Assembly (NCBI GenBank): GCA_016802295.1
Contig: JAESIW010000118.1
Coordinates: 684,931-748,930 of the forward strand
Reading direction: 5' to 3'
Length of the DNA stretch: 64,000 nucleotides
Origin: Brachionus rotundiformis
Lineage: Eukaryota; Rotifera; Eurotatoria; Ploima; Brachionidae
Numbering within the stretch: position 1 is the first letter of the stretch; each line of letters opens with the position of its first letter. The translations under genes and the position numbers were made by a program. The notes beneath the pieces are model-generated. The model ran no database searches. It worked only from the letters and a program-made list of their open reading frames with translations, and was not told where the DNA came from. This document shows, piece after piece, positions 1 to 12,641 of the stretch.

Positions 1-988
1 TTGAACTAAATGAATTTTTTCATATGAGAAAATAAGTTCTTTTGATTGTATAGAATAAATTTTTCAAGTAATTCAGAAGAGCTTTTTTCTTTACCATACT
101 TCAAAATTTTTAATAAGCAGCCTCACTAAAAATAACAATTAAGTTTTAATAAAAATCTTATTATATTGATTTTTGAACAATTCATGAAAGACCGCAATTT
201 TTTAGCGTTTTATTTATTTTCAATCAATCAAATTTTTTTGATTAAATTAAAAATGATCTGAAAATATCTTAATTTTTAATTTTTAGATTTTCGGATTTTT
301 TTGATTTTTTTAAGATCTCTAGCAATCAAATTAAATTCATATATATTTTGGAAAAAAATTTAAAAAAAAATTTGATAATTAAAATTTTTATTTTTTAATG
401 TGTAAACCAATTCGACCAGGTATATGTTTAAATAGTTCTACAATAATTATTTTTTCTTAATTAATGTCACAGAATATCAAAAAATAAAAAAAATTATTCT
501 AAAAGAAAATTTTAAAATTCAATTCTATTTTTTGCAATTCAATGTTAAGAAAGTAAAATTTTTTTTGCTCCAATATAATTAGGGTCTCTAAAAATATCTT
601 GTTAATTAAAAAAAGGTAAAAGAAAATCATTATCTATTTTATCCTTTCATAAATATATACAATCAATTTGTTACTTTTAAAAAATGTATATAAAAAGATA
701 CTTGAATATTGTCTCGTCGATCAAGATAAATTCAAGTATTTACTTTTGGATTTAAAATTAACAATTAAATTTGAAATTTTTTTAAACAAGTAGATAAATT
801 AACGTCAAATTGTCTGATTTTATCGATTATTTTGAATAAAATTTTAATTTTCCTTTATTCAAAATAAAAATTGCTGTCTTGAAGAAGAATAATGATATGA
901 AAATGAATAGATTGTTAGTATATGATAACTGTTAAATTTCATTTAATTTTATTCTAAATGAACGCACTTCAGCAATGGGCCTTTGTAG
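1..988. other. Gene-free AT-rich stretch (intron or intergenic)
   Basis: No open frame, tRNA or repeat of note is visible. The GPCR exon at 989 begins at a splice acceptor, so this stretch is probably part of an intron whose upstream exons lie outside the window. Confidence 0.5.
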
Positions 989-1390
989 TGTCAAGTACAA
1001 AGACTTTCTAAAAAATACTCTAAAACAACCCGAGTTTTACTAACCATATCCATTACATATGTCTTTTTGAATATATTTATGGCCTATTCCAAAATAAGCT
1101 ATTGCTTTGAGACTGAATTTTTCGACACTGTCAGTCAGATCAAAGAGAAAAATTTTGAGAAACTAAGTGCCAATTTAACACAGAGCACGGATGTTCCCAT
1201 TAAAGCAGTCGAGTTAAACTATGATTGGGAAGATCAATTTTACGAACGTGTTTCGTGTTACTGGTTTTATTTGAGTTTTTCTCTAAATTTTTTTATCTAT
1301 TGCGCCAACAGAACTAAATTTAAAGAATCTCTATCCAGTTTCAGAAATCGAAATAGCTATAGAAAAAATTTAAACAAAAGAATGAATTAA
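989..1390 (+). CDS. Rhodopsin-family GPCR, 3' terminal exon (TM6 to C-tail)
   Basis: Only the last exon of a G-protein-coupled receptor is visible. The acceptor ends at 988 (ttgtag) and the frame stays open for 133 codons to a TAA. It starts in the third intracellular loop (basic, KKYSKTTR). Next comes a hydrophobic TM6 (LLTISITYVFLNIFMAY), a long charged third outer loop of about 45 residues, and TM7 (CYWFYLSFSLNFFIYC). A short basic tail ends the protein. The TM7 NPxxY motif appears as N-F-F-I-Y, a variant common in invertebrate peptide receptors. Exons for TM1-TM5 are not in the window, so they lie upstream across an intron of at least 988 bases, or the copy is a fragment. The ligand cannot be told. 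Confidence 0.6.
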   Translation, partial: CQVQRLSKKYSKTTRVLLTISITYVFLNIFMAYSKISYCFETEFFDTVSQIKEKNFEKLSANLTQSTDVPIKAVELNYDWEDQFYERVSCYWFYLSFSLNFFIYCANRTKFKESLSSFRNRNSYRKNLNKRMN

Positions 1391-3095
1391 TGCTCTAAAA
1401 TTTTCATTAATATAATAAGTCAATATTGGTGCATTGTCTGTCATTTTTTTTTATCTAATTTTTATTATGAAATTTTTTAATTAAAAAAAAATAAATTTAA
1501 TATTTTTAAAAGCCTATATTTCTTTTTTCATCAAAAAAAAACAATCAAACTATTCTTTATTATCTTACTTGTTTTTTGCAGATAAATTTTACTTCTCAAA
1601 ATTGTAAAAATTTAAAAAAAAAAGTTTTTTATTTTAACTAAGAAAATTCTGGATTTCTTTAGGGTTAAAATTTTTTTAATCTAAATTTTTTTGTTAAATA
1701 AATAAATTGCCTGCTTTGGCTTATTTTTTCATTTAGAATTTAGAATTTATAAATTTATAAAACTAAGATTTTTTAAAAAATTTAATTGAAAATAAAATAT
1801 TTATTCAACAGATAAAAAAATATCTATTTTATTTTATCTATAGTACTAGAATTTTTTTTTCAATTGTTTGTTCCGAAATTTTTTGTGAATCGATCATCTC
1901 AATTTTTGAAAAATTTTTTAATATTAACTCTATTTAAGCTTTTTAGTTTGAAATTTATTTGGTAATCATTACTATAAACAATTGTTTTATAATTATTATG
2001 TTCTATTTCTCAATTAGAAATTTTTAACAAAAACTTTTTTATCCTAAATTTCAAAATATTAAAAATCTGTTAACATGTCTGAGTCTACGGTTTTGATTTA
2101 AGTAATAAAAATTAGTAAATATTTTGAAATCTTATTTTCCAGCGATAATTTTTTTTTCTTCCAAGATTTTTTGGTTTTTATTAACGATTATTTTTAATGA
2201 AATTAATGCTTAACAAAATTTATAGCTCTTTTTCAAAATTAACGTACTAATAATTTTTTAAAATTAATTAAAAAAAATGAGAAAATTTTTTTTTTGAATT
2301 TTAGGATTTTTTAATTTTTGTTGATTTTATGATAGCAATATTTTTTTATTTATTTGTCGAATACTAATGGATGCAAAAAAAAATTTTTAAATAAATTGTA
2401 TTACTTCTAACCTTTTGATATTAGTTTCTAAAAGAGAGATCTAGAATAGATCAAATCAAAGAATTGTAGAGGTTTTCTAAAGTGTTAAAGTCAAGGCGCC
2501 ATTTTTTATTTGACAAGATTTTAATTAAATTTTGCCTAGAATTGCAACGTTCTTTAATTTGTTCTATCATAGAAGAAAAGCTTAAAAAATGAAAGCTTAA
2601 AAAAAATTTAAAATAAAAATCCCCTATAATAAAATAATTTTAATTAAATTTTATCTTCTTAATTTTGCTAAAATAATTATTAATAGAAAATGTGTTAGAT
2701 TTAAAATTTTTAATTTTAGATTCCACCTTCTAAGCATTACTTATCCCAGGTATTTTCAATAGCACTCTGATACATTTTTCGGAACAATTTCTCTAGAGTG
2801 AAACAGTTTACTAATAGCCATATGAATAATTCATGTATTGATGATATGAATAACAATTTCTTTTTGCTCATTTTGATCATTTTGCTAATTTTTTGATTTA
2901 TATTGTTTTTTAGAAAAATAATAATTCCTTTTGAAGAATCTTTTTAGTTACTATAGTAACTTAACGCTTTTTTATTTTGAAATGCATAAACTATTATTTC
3001 ATAGCATTTTTGATTAAATACATAATAAAAGTTAAACGAATAATTATTTTTTGCGAATAATATTTATTTAACATCAATGGTCTATGCTTTTTAAG
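1391..3095. other. Intergenic, AT-rich, nothing recognised
   Basis: Homopolymer-rich DNA between the GPCR exon and the XRRA1-like start. No supported gene. The last few hundred bases presumably hold the promoter of the downstream gene, but no motif could be assigned. Confidence 0.6.
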
Positions 3096-5792
3096 ATGAG
3101 CAATACACAGACAATTCTTAATCAACAAAATTCGCTTTACAAACTTCAAAATGAATCGTCAGGTTTTATTACAAATAGCTTTCCCGTTCGTCGTCTAGTT
3201 CGGAATGCAGTCGATTGTAACAAAAATTTTTTTAGTCTTAATAAAAATTGATAATTGATATAATTTAGATGAGCAAGAATGGATCACTTCTTTTAAATCT
3301 GAAAATCAAAAATATTTTGATGCAGTACTTACAAATAAAAAATTAGAACAGTATGAAAAAGAAGAGAATAGTAGAGAGCGAGTTATCCCAAAGAGAAGTA
3401 TATTAAAAAAGTTTGATTTTTTAGATTCTTCAGAGGATCAAACTTCAAGAAGTCCGTTTATTCTGGATGGATTCTTTTTGGTATTACCAAATATGAATGT
3501 TGAATAATTTTAAAAAATTCTTTCTAGTTACAACTTTTTTGCATCGAAGATCCTTTAAATTTGAGTATTGCGGATATAAGTGGAAAGAGTTTGAATCAAA
3601 TTAAAGAAGAAGATATGTTATTATTTGAAAATTTAGTTGAAATTAATGCTAGTGAAAATTCTTTGAATTTTGAATCATTTCGACATTTTACAAATCTTCA
3701 AAAGTTAACGATCGCATGCAATAACATTAAAACTATTCGTGTAAAACACGAAGACTTCGCAAACCTATTGTCTCTTGATTTATCTTTTAACAATCTAACG
3801 CCAATCGACGTTGCCCATTTAGGAATATTAAAAAATCTTAAGTCTCTAAAATTAACAGGAAATAACTTAAAATTTTTGCCTGATACATTTTCAAAACTAT
3901 ATGTTTTTACAAAAGAGTAAGACGTTTTTTTTTTGATCTTATATAAATTTTTTCTTTTAAAGTAATAAAAAAACTGTCTCAGAAAAGTTTCAAAGTCTTG
4001 AAGAGCTTTATTTAGACCAAAACCAACTCAAAGAAGAAGACTCCTTTGATGTTTTATCAGTTCTTAAAAAGTAAAACTAGTTAATTAAATTTAAAAAGTT
4101 TAAATTTCTTTAATCAAATAGACTTAAACGTTTATATTTGAACCAAAATAATATAACCAGTATTCCTAATTTAAAAATTTACCGTAAAAACCATGTTTAC
4201 CAAGAATTCAATAAATCGTACTATAGACGAAAAAATACAAGTAAGAAAATTTTTTTTATTTTTTTTTTTAATTTTTTTCAAAGAAAATCGTCAAAAAAGC
4301 GCTAGTCAGAATAGAAGAACTTTTTTTGAATCTAAATCAAACGAGTCTATTGTTAAAGATCTAGATAGACCGAATAGCGAAATGAATATTCATAATTCTA
4401 ATACATTTAGAAATTCTTTTATTCTCGAGGAAGAGGAAGAAGATAATAATATTGAAGAGATAGCGAATTTATCAACTATAGACGAAATAAATACAAAGCT
4501 TTCAGTGATATCAACAGAAAACTTCGACCAAAACTTTGAACTTCCATTTCCAGAATTGGTTCACATAAATTTGGCTGACAATCAAATTGCCGAAGAGGAT
4601 GATTTGATAGCAATCGCAACTTGGCCATTGTTGAATGAAATAATTCTATACGGAAATCCAATTGTTTATAACAATGTAGGATTTACACCATTGATTAAAC
4701 AATATCTTGTTGATCGTCTAGGAATCAATATTCAAAAAATCAGACCACTTAAGCCTCTTAAAATACCAGTAATTCTTCCTCAAAGAGAGCATAGATTTGT
4801 TGATACAAATGTCCCAAAAGTATCTAAAATTCCTATAGAAACAAAAATGCTCACTTATTATCAAGAAATTTATAATGACCAACAAAATAATCGATCTAAT
4901 GTATCGTCCGCAAGTTCAGTTAATTTTAAAAAAGCTGCTTCAGAAGATTCGTTTGATAGTGGTGGACATTTGAAAAATGATATTTTTAAGCCTTTTAAAA
5001 GTGATAAAATTTTAAGTAGTTTTACAGAGGAAGGTTTGATAATTAAAATATTTATATAAAAGAAAAATTAAATATTTATTTTAAAGAAATAAATGAATAC
5101 GACGAAAAAAAAACGATCGATAACTCGTTAGACAAAAACTTTAACTCATTTTTTATGACACAGGGAGATCAAGAAGAGACAGCTAATTTTGAAGAATCGA
5201 AACTAAAAAAAAACAATGATAACGAAGAGCAATTCTCAAGGATTGACAGTAGATTCAAAAATTATGAAATACTTTTGAATATAGAAAACGAAAATCAAAT
5301 CAAAGTTCCAAAAGGTAAAATATCTATATTTTAATCAAACATTTATCTATTATAATTTAATATTATATAGATTTGGGAGCAAATGTTCGAGCTTTAAAAC
5401 AATTACTTGATCATCCAACTACAATTCGTAATCCTGTCGACGATTTGAGTAAAACTCAAGTTCCATTTAGAAAAAAAAATAAATCTGACAAATCGCCAAA
5501 AAAAACAGCTAATCAAGCTACAAATAAAGTAACCCAAATTAATCAAGTATTAGACGATTTACGAGAACAAAAAACGACAACAGAAGACAACCTGATTGAC
5601 ATTGTAAGCAATCAAAAAAAAACAGAATATTTGCGAGCAAAAAAGATGTTAGATAAAGCTCAAAAAAAATATGACCTAATTAAGCAAGAATCTTTAGGAC
5701 GACTGTTTTCTCCTCGTGAAAACAACAATATTAGATTTAATTTTGAAAGAACGAGAACCGATCTAAATGATAAAATAAATGAAGAAAATTAA
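3096..5792 (+). CDS. XRRA1: XRRA1-like leucine-rich-repeat protein (8 exons)
   Basis: Hand-joined exons 3096-3216, 3269-3480, 3528-3916, 3963-4070, 4122-4240, 4284-5033, 5087-5314 and 5371-5792 give one 782-residue frame with GT-AG introns of 46-62 bases. The length is close to that of vertebrate XRRA1 (X-ray radiation resistance associated 1). After an N-terminal region, exon 3 opens with LFCIEDPLNLSIADISGKSL and runs into leucine-rich repeats (LENLVEINASENSL, LLSLDLSFNNLTPIDV, LKSLKLTGNNLKFLP). More repeats follow in exons 4-5, and a late pair in exon 6 (FPELVHINLADNQIAEEDDL, WPLLNEIILYGNP) leads to the KQYLVDRLGINIQKIRPLKP block typical of the family. The C-terminal half is charged and low in complexity. 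XRRA1 is poorly understood; it was linked to the X-ray response in human cells. Identification rests on remembered family similarity. The start is the first ATG in exon 1. Confidence 0.75.
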
Positions 5793-6080
5793 ATTAATAA
5801 TTAATTTTGATGATCAATATAATTAAAAATTCTATTTAAAATTAATTTTTTATTGTTAAAAGTGTTAATAAAACTATGTTAAAATTTCCTTTTTTAATCC
5901 AAAATCAAAGAACATTTCTTATAAAATTTTTAAGTCGTAAAGAAATTCTTGAAAAAATTACTAGATCGTTGAAAAATAATGAAAAAAATCAAAAGTTACT
6001 TTAATTAATTAATTTTATCAATTTATGAATATTTTAATAATTACATTATTCAGTAAAACAGGCTGTATTATTATAAAATT
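5793..6080. other. Intergenic spacer, nothing recognised
   Basis: AT-rich 3' flank of the XRRA1-like gene. No gene or RNA is visible. Confidence 0.5.
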
Positions 6081-6213
6081 ATGGGAATGCTAAAGAGAAC
6101 GTTTACAAGCAGAAATGAGAAGTAATGGGTAAGAATCTAAACATCCATGGCTGGTATAAAATCCAAGTATGAAAAGAAATGTGAATGTGAGAAATTGCGA
6201 GAACAGGAAGATT
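6081..6213 (+). mobile_element. Tiny LINE reverse-transcriptase remnant (CR1-like)
   Basis: A short stretch reads GMLKRTFTSRNEK, then a stop, then TSM and a degraded tail. It resembles the post-RT segment 'LGMLKRTF.SR....W..LYTSMVRPHLEY' of CR1-type non-LTR elements. It is interrupted by stops and less AT-rich than its surroundings. It is not functional and has no visible ends. Confidence 0.45.
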
Positions 6214-6453
6214 AATTAAGTTCGAAAAAATAATTGTGTATAATTTATTTATTGAAGATTTTGAATGTTTAAAATATAAAATCTACAAATTTTTCACTTC
6301 AAATCAACTTATTGTAATAGTAATATTTTTTTTTAATTTAAGACGGCCGTTATCCACATCGGAAAAAATAAAAACATATATTTCAATTTTATTGATTGTT
6401 TTAAATAACAAATTGATTTATACCATTAGATTTTCTATAATTTATTTAGAATT

Positions 6454-9241
6454 TTAATCTATTGGTATCAACATAACTTTTACCAAATCCAATTTTGATT
6501 TCGGTAAATTATTAGGATGATTTGCTAAACAGTTTAATTTTGAAGGCAGTGATGTAGGTTTAATCAGATCTCTTTGTGAATCTGTAATTTCAAATTCGAT
6601 TAAAAATTTTGATTGATCTTCAAAATTGTTTAAAACTTCATCAGTTGTTTTTACTAACGCTCCTTTCACTTTCAGGAAAAGTTCATATTCAAAGTTTCCG
6701 GATATCATTTTTTCGTGGAGTTTTATTAATTCTTTTTCTTTTGCAAAATTTTTTTCATCTTCGCATTCAATTTCTGAACTTGGACTTTTATCATTTTTTT
6801 CTTCAATATTTTTACTTGCTTTAATAAATGATGCAAAAACATTTAAAATCTTACTGAGTAAAAAATTACTCTTGGAATCACTTAAAAAAATAGCTGAAAA
6901 ATATGGTTGATCATTAAATGTAACAAAGATAGTTAGTTTAGGTTTTATTTGAATATTATGTGCCATATTATAACACCGAATACCATCAGCGCCTCCACAT
7001 AATGTAATCATATCTTCTTTGCTCAATCTTAAAACGTCGTTAGATGAATAATTTGAGAAAACACCAAGTAAATTAAAAAATCTGTTTTGAATGAGCCACT
7101 CTTGAACAAATTTATTTGAACAATCATATGGTAATGGACATGATTGCGTTGTATTTTGGTAGTCAAATTGTGAATATTGTTGACTCGAAGCTATTTGAGC
7201 TTGCTGCATATTTATAATTGGCGATATTGGTGATGCTGGAGATGATGTTGTTGATGATGAAGAAGATGCTGATGATGAAGATGATGCCAAAGATGACATG
7301 TTATTAAAAGTCGTATTGAAAATTTGTGGTGAGCTAATTGTTGATGCAACATTTGTTTTTTGTATTTTATTTGGTTTAAAATTTGGATAATTGCTAATGG
7401 AGTTAAACGATGACGTTCGTTTCATCCGATTATATCCATAGTCATTATTTTGAATAACATTTGCCATGTTGCTCTGGTTAATTTGTTGATACGAATTCTC
7501 CAAATAAAATGCACCCTCATTTTGACTTGACATAGAAATGTCCATTGAAGAATAATGATTCATGTATTGATTTGGGTTAGCATTACTCATAAATTCAATA
7601 TTACCATTACTTATACTTGGATAAGGTTGGTTTGGTACAAATGAAGGATTATTAGTTTGAGAAAAAGGATTGCTGATAACATAGTCGGTGTTTGAGGCAT
7701 AATGGGGATTATTAGCTTGATAAGTTTCTATTTCTGTATTTATTTCTGCTGAATGCTGATTTGGTTCTTTGACAAATGGAAGTAAAGAATAGAGCCAATC
7801 ATAAGAACAATTACTCAAGAGTGTTATTTTATTAGAAGGCTGATATCTTTTTCTTAAATCAGGTGGATTTAATCTTTCTATCTTGGATCTATCAGTTTTA
7901 AGTTTTCGTTGAGCTCCTTTAAGTCGAAAAAGTTGGATGCGACAATATGATCCCGATAAATGTTTAACTTCACTGAATTCGAGCCATTGTTTGTTATTGT
8001 TGTTTGTCGGAGTTGGCGTATTAATTGGTCTGTTAGCGTTACAAGAATCTATATCATCTTTTATAAACTTAATACTGTTTGCCGATGAAGTTGAATTAGG
8101 AGGTGAAAGAATAGATGCAATTGAATTTGATGAGGATGTAGTTACGTTATTGTGGTTCGAATTAAAACTTAGCATTTCATTATTATAATTGATCTTTTGA
8201 TTTTGAAGAACTACTTCGTAAGTATCGATTTGAAATCTCATGTGAATTCCTTTTTCACCACCATGTTTATGAGGTGCAAATGCAGTACTTGTACAGTTAC
8301 AGCGAAAGAAAATATTTGCTCCAGTTCGTCCATTCCATAAGATTTCTGCACCATTTATGTAAGCATCTGACATACGAACTTCAATGATCCCGTAGCTCGA
8401 ATTCGAATCTATTTCGAGCATTCTCATGTTAGGATATTCTTTCTCCCACTTCAACAAAAAAAAATGTTCAAATAAAAATTAAAAGAAATATTTTTATTAT
8501 TTTTTAAAATTTTTCTTTATTTTGGTTTTAAGTTTATTTTAAAATTAATACCTCTTTTATTTCGTCCTGTTCCATTTCTTGTAGTTTGCGATCCCAAAAA
8601 CATACTCTTACAACACTAAGATAAACAATTGAATTTTGGGAATTTAAATCTAATGGTAAATTTTGATTCGCAGGATTATCTTGATGAGGTAATTTATCAT
8701 TTATATCATGTTCATTTGTATCACGAACTATTTGATTTAGTGTAGTGTTATTTGATTGATTATTTAATAAATATCGACTTTCAACCGATTTTGTTTCTAA
8801 GTTAATGAACGGTTTTATATCTTCAGTTTGATATGCATAGTTCTGGTCAAGCGGAGATTGATTTATTTGAACTGTTTCATTATTTGATAGCTTTAATTCA
8901 TAATTTTGTCCTTGATTTAAATATGTCAGAGTGTCTTCATTAACCTTAACAGCTGGTGAAGTAGGCGCCATTAATACAAATTGAAATTTATTCATATTGA
9001 GCATATAATCATTTGATAATTTGACATTGTAGTTTGCTTTATGCTTTTGAAAACTATTCAAAGATGTGAAATGATTATGTCTCACTGGTTGGTTTAGATA
9101 TCTTTCCATGTAATCTGACTCATCTGTTTTTATTATCTGATGATTAACGTCGACATCGTTTATTAAACAGTCAAATTGATTCTGTACATTTGTGCCAGAG
9201 GAGTTATTTGCATCTATCATTTTATCAGTATTGTAGATCAT
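6454..9241 (-). CDS. TFCP2: TFCP2/CP2-type Grainyhead-superfamily transcription factor
   Basis: Two exons (9241-8552 and 8448-6454, one 103-base intron) give 894 residues. This is a sequence-specific DNA-binding transcription factor. The CP2 DNA-binding domain starts with FQFVLMAPTSPAVKVNEDTL, and continues as LSVVRVCFWDRKLQEMEQ, AEILWNGRTGANIFFRCNCT, HKHGGEKGIHMRFQIDTYEV and YCRIQLFRLKGAQRKLKTDR. About 70 residues of low-complexity sequence interrupt the early part of this domain, and another low-complexity segment separates IDTYEV from YCRIQ. The middle is rich in Asn, Ser and Tyr. A SAM-like domain follows (WLIQNRFFNLLGVFSNYSSNDVLRL...LCGGADGIRCYNMAH), which is the mark of the TFCP2/UBP1/LSF branch rather than Grainyhead proper. 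The C-terminus resembles the tetramerisation region. The frame stays open upstream of the chosen ATG as far as an acceptor-like site near 9313, so an extra 5' exon is possible. Confidence 0.85.
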
Positions 9242-12200
9242 TTCTTTCCACCAAATGCAATTTAAAAAAATTTCATACTTCGTTTTAGGATAAAAACAAA
9301 GACCTGTATCTAAAAATTAGGTTTCATTTTTGTAAATAAAATATAATTGAAGAGATAAAATTGATTAAATAATTGTACAAAATTGTCATTTCAAATTGTG
9401 AAATTTTGACTATGATGTATTTAAGACTTGGTAAAGGTTTGGCAAAGAGAATAATAGAAAATTTAAAAAGCTTAAAAAATTGAAATAATAAATAATAAGG
9501 AAAACTTTTCTGCTTCAATTAAGATCTTTTGATATTTATCCAATAAAATTACCAACCATTATTTACACAACTTCATTAACTAAATACTGAAATAATATAT
9601 AAAAAAAAATTTCGACACCAATAACAAAATTTTCAAATTTGAAGTTTTTCATTTCAAGGCAGGTAATTTTATTTTTTATTTATTTACTTTTCCTCTATCC
9701 TAAGATTTAAAAATGAATTATTTATCTATTGTAACTTAAAAAAAAATTTAAAATTTTTTTAATTTTTCACAATTTTTAACTCACTACTAATGTTTTAGGT
9801 GCTTCTAAAACTTAATTAAAATAATTTTTTTTAATTTCTAATCGACTTCTTTAAAAATAAATATTTAATAAATAATTCCAAATATCCTAAATGTATAAAA
9901 ATATAAAGCTAAAATTTTACAACAAAAGATCCAAAACGAAAGTGAAAAATTATCCAAAATAATTATAGCTCGGATAATTATGTGTTTAGCCATGCGTTTT
10001 ATAGTGATAATTATTCAAAATTTTGAGTATGACTAAGTCTCAAGGATTCTAAAATTTAGCTAAGTGAATTACTTAGATTTTTTGGGAAATACAGACTTGT
10101 AAAAAAAGATGTTAAAGCGTTTCAAAATAAATTTGATTTAAAAAAGAACGAAATTAAATATACACTTTTTTACGATTAGAAAAATTATCCTATCATAAAA
10201 CTAAATAAAATTAGTTGCTATCATTTTTGTTTATATTTCAAATTTATGGTTCTTTTTTTTGCTCTCTCTCTCTCACACAATACACTCCGACTAATTTTAA
10301 TGCCAATAAAAATTTATTACCTTAAAAATTTAATTTTAATTTCCTGGCTAAGTTAACTTTTGAATTTTTTTGAAATTTAGGATAATCCTAAGCTTCATTT
10401 TAAAATGAATGATTTAATTGCATAATTTAATTTAACAATCTATATATGACTGAATCCGAAATAACCTTTGATATTATACATTTCTATGTATGCCATAAAA
10501 TCAACCTTTATAGAGATATATTAGCGCTTAGTAAGATTTTTATCTAAAATTTTTGCTTTGCTTAAATTTTGAAGTAATGCTGTAAATATATTTCATTGTT
10601 ACGAATTTAACTTTTTTAATTTGGAAAATTTGTTAAAACTATATCCATAAGATTAAAATCGAAAGGTTTGGAAAATTTCTACAATTTGTTTATAAGGCGT
10701 TTTAGGTATACCATCCCATAAAAATTAAATTTGAAATTCCTAGCTGAGATATCAAGATTTTATTAAATTATTAAATATTTGTACTTAATTATATAACAGA
10801 AAACTTAATTTTTTTACAATTTATTGATTTACAGCATTCAAAATAAAATTTACAACATGAAAAATATAACCTTTAAGATAATTTTAACATTTTTCATGTA
10901 TAGTTCCGAAGAAGTCGTGATTTCATAGTTTAAATTCTTACGTCACTTGCATTAATTTAAATAGAAATTTGAAAATCTTAGCATGATATTTTATCCAGCA
11001 GATAAATCTTATATAAAAAATAGAAGAGACAAAAACTTAAATAAAATGTTTCTTAAAGCAGATAAAATTTGACGAATCTTGCGACCTTTGTAGAAAGGAG
11101 AAAACATTACCTGGATTAAATGAATAACGAATAAAGATCACGAAACAAAAATGTTTTTTTTATTTAAATTAAAATTTTCTTTCAAAAAGTCCTTTAAATT
11201 GCAATAAAATTTGATTCGTAATAACTATCTCGAATAGGTTCTTAGATTTTGAGATTTGAAATAGAAACAATAAAAATTTATAAATTTCAGGATTCTCCCG
11301 CTGAGTTTTTTCTTTTCAAAATAGTGTTTATCTTTCGAAAAGAATTGGAAGACCTACTTGAAATATAATGAAAAATTAAGTAGACTTTAAAAATGTGATA
11401 TGGTTCGTCAATAGAAAAAGAGTTGCGTCATTTTCTAAATGTCACAAGGTGGATTAATGATTGAGCTATGGAATTTTATACAAGCATACTGGAAAAATAG
11501 TTTTATTTTCCCTAAAATTTGAATTATTTCATCTTGATAATTAGAAATTCTGAAAATTTTAATTAAAACGTTGCATCAAACAAACACTTTCAAATCTTCA
11601 AAAAATTAAAACATATCATTTAATGAGAAAAAATTTTAAATCATTCTCATTGAAATCTTTTAAAAAATCATCTTTGAATAAAATGACCACAAACTTAGTA
11701 TTTAAATTTTTTTTTAATCAGAATATATCTAATTTTTATTTGAATACATTAAATAATATATAAATTAAGTTTTATCTAAATTAAGGATAACTGATCAAAC
11801 ATTTCAAAACAGAATAGAATCAATTCCATAAAATAAATCAAACGAAAAAAATCACTAAATTACTCAGGAAAATTTCAATTTAAATTTTATTAAAATTCTT
11901 CAAGCCTGCTGAGATCCCGATTCCTACCAAAAAATAAATATAAATTTAAAGCAAATGCTTCATCATGAATAAATCATTTAATTTGAAATGAATTTAATGA
12001 TTCCAATGATGATCCTCTTTTAGTGCTTTTTTGGTATCTCAAAAATAAATAAAAAACAAATTTTTACTTTTTTTTTATTATTTTCTTTTAAAAATAAATA
12101 AATAAAATCCTAATTCTCATTCTCTCTTACCTAGACAGTGGATTGGAGAGTAATAATTTTAAATTTCAATTTGTTGAATCGCTAATAGATCATCATTTTA

Positions 12201-12641
12201 AAGTATTGTTTAAATTAACTGAAAAATTCGAACAAAAAGAAAATCCTAGCGTGTTGCCTTTTATTGATTCATTAGCCTACTAAATCCTTTCAATTTCGAA
12301 ATTCACTTGAAATTCGAAGTACCTTTGAATGAAATGATTTTAGAAAAATGTCTAGTAAACTGATTTTGCGCTATTGATTAATTAAGCTAATGAAGAATTT
12401 TTTGAGATAATTTAAATTTAAAGTTTTATTTTCAAGATAATTATTTTTTAAAAATAATTTATTATTTATATAAAAATTTGTAATTAAAGAAAACGACTAC
12501 TGAAAAAAAGTTATCATTATAAGGATTAACATTTAGGTTTTAAATTATTAAAATTAAAAATTTTATATTAAAAATATGATATTTATTTTAGAGAAAATCT
12601 AATTTTTTTATGATAATGTTGAATTTATTGATAGTTTGATT
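9242..12641. other. Gene-free upstream region of the TFCP2-like gene
   Basis: 3.4 kb without a supported coding region. It contains an acceptor-like site near 9313 and a strong donor-like CTAG/gtaagag on the minus strand at 12131, either of which could belong to 5' exons of the TFCP2-like gene. A short CT/AC microsatellite lies at about 10261-10287. The rest is AT-rich sequence with no clear repeats. Confidence 0.5.
10261..10287. repeat. Short CT/CA microsatellite
   Basis: A run of tctctctctctc followed by cacacaatacac. It is unusual only as a small GC-richer island in AT-rich DNA. Confidence 0.6.

Noticed and set aside
6236..6457. 73-codon frame downstream of the LINE scrap
   Set aside because: It overlaps the end of the TFCP2 gene on the other strand and has only AT-rich hydrophobic codons.
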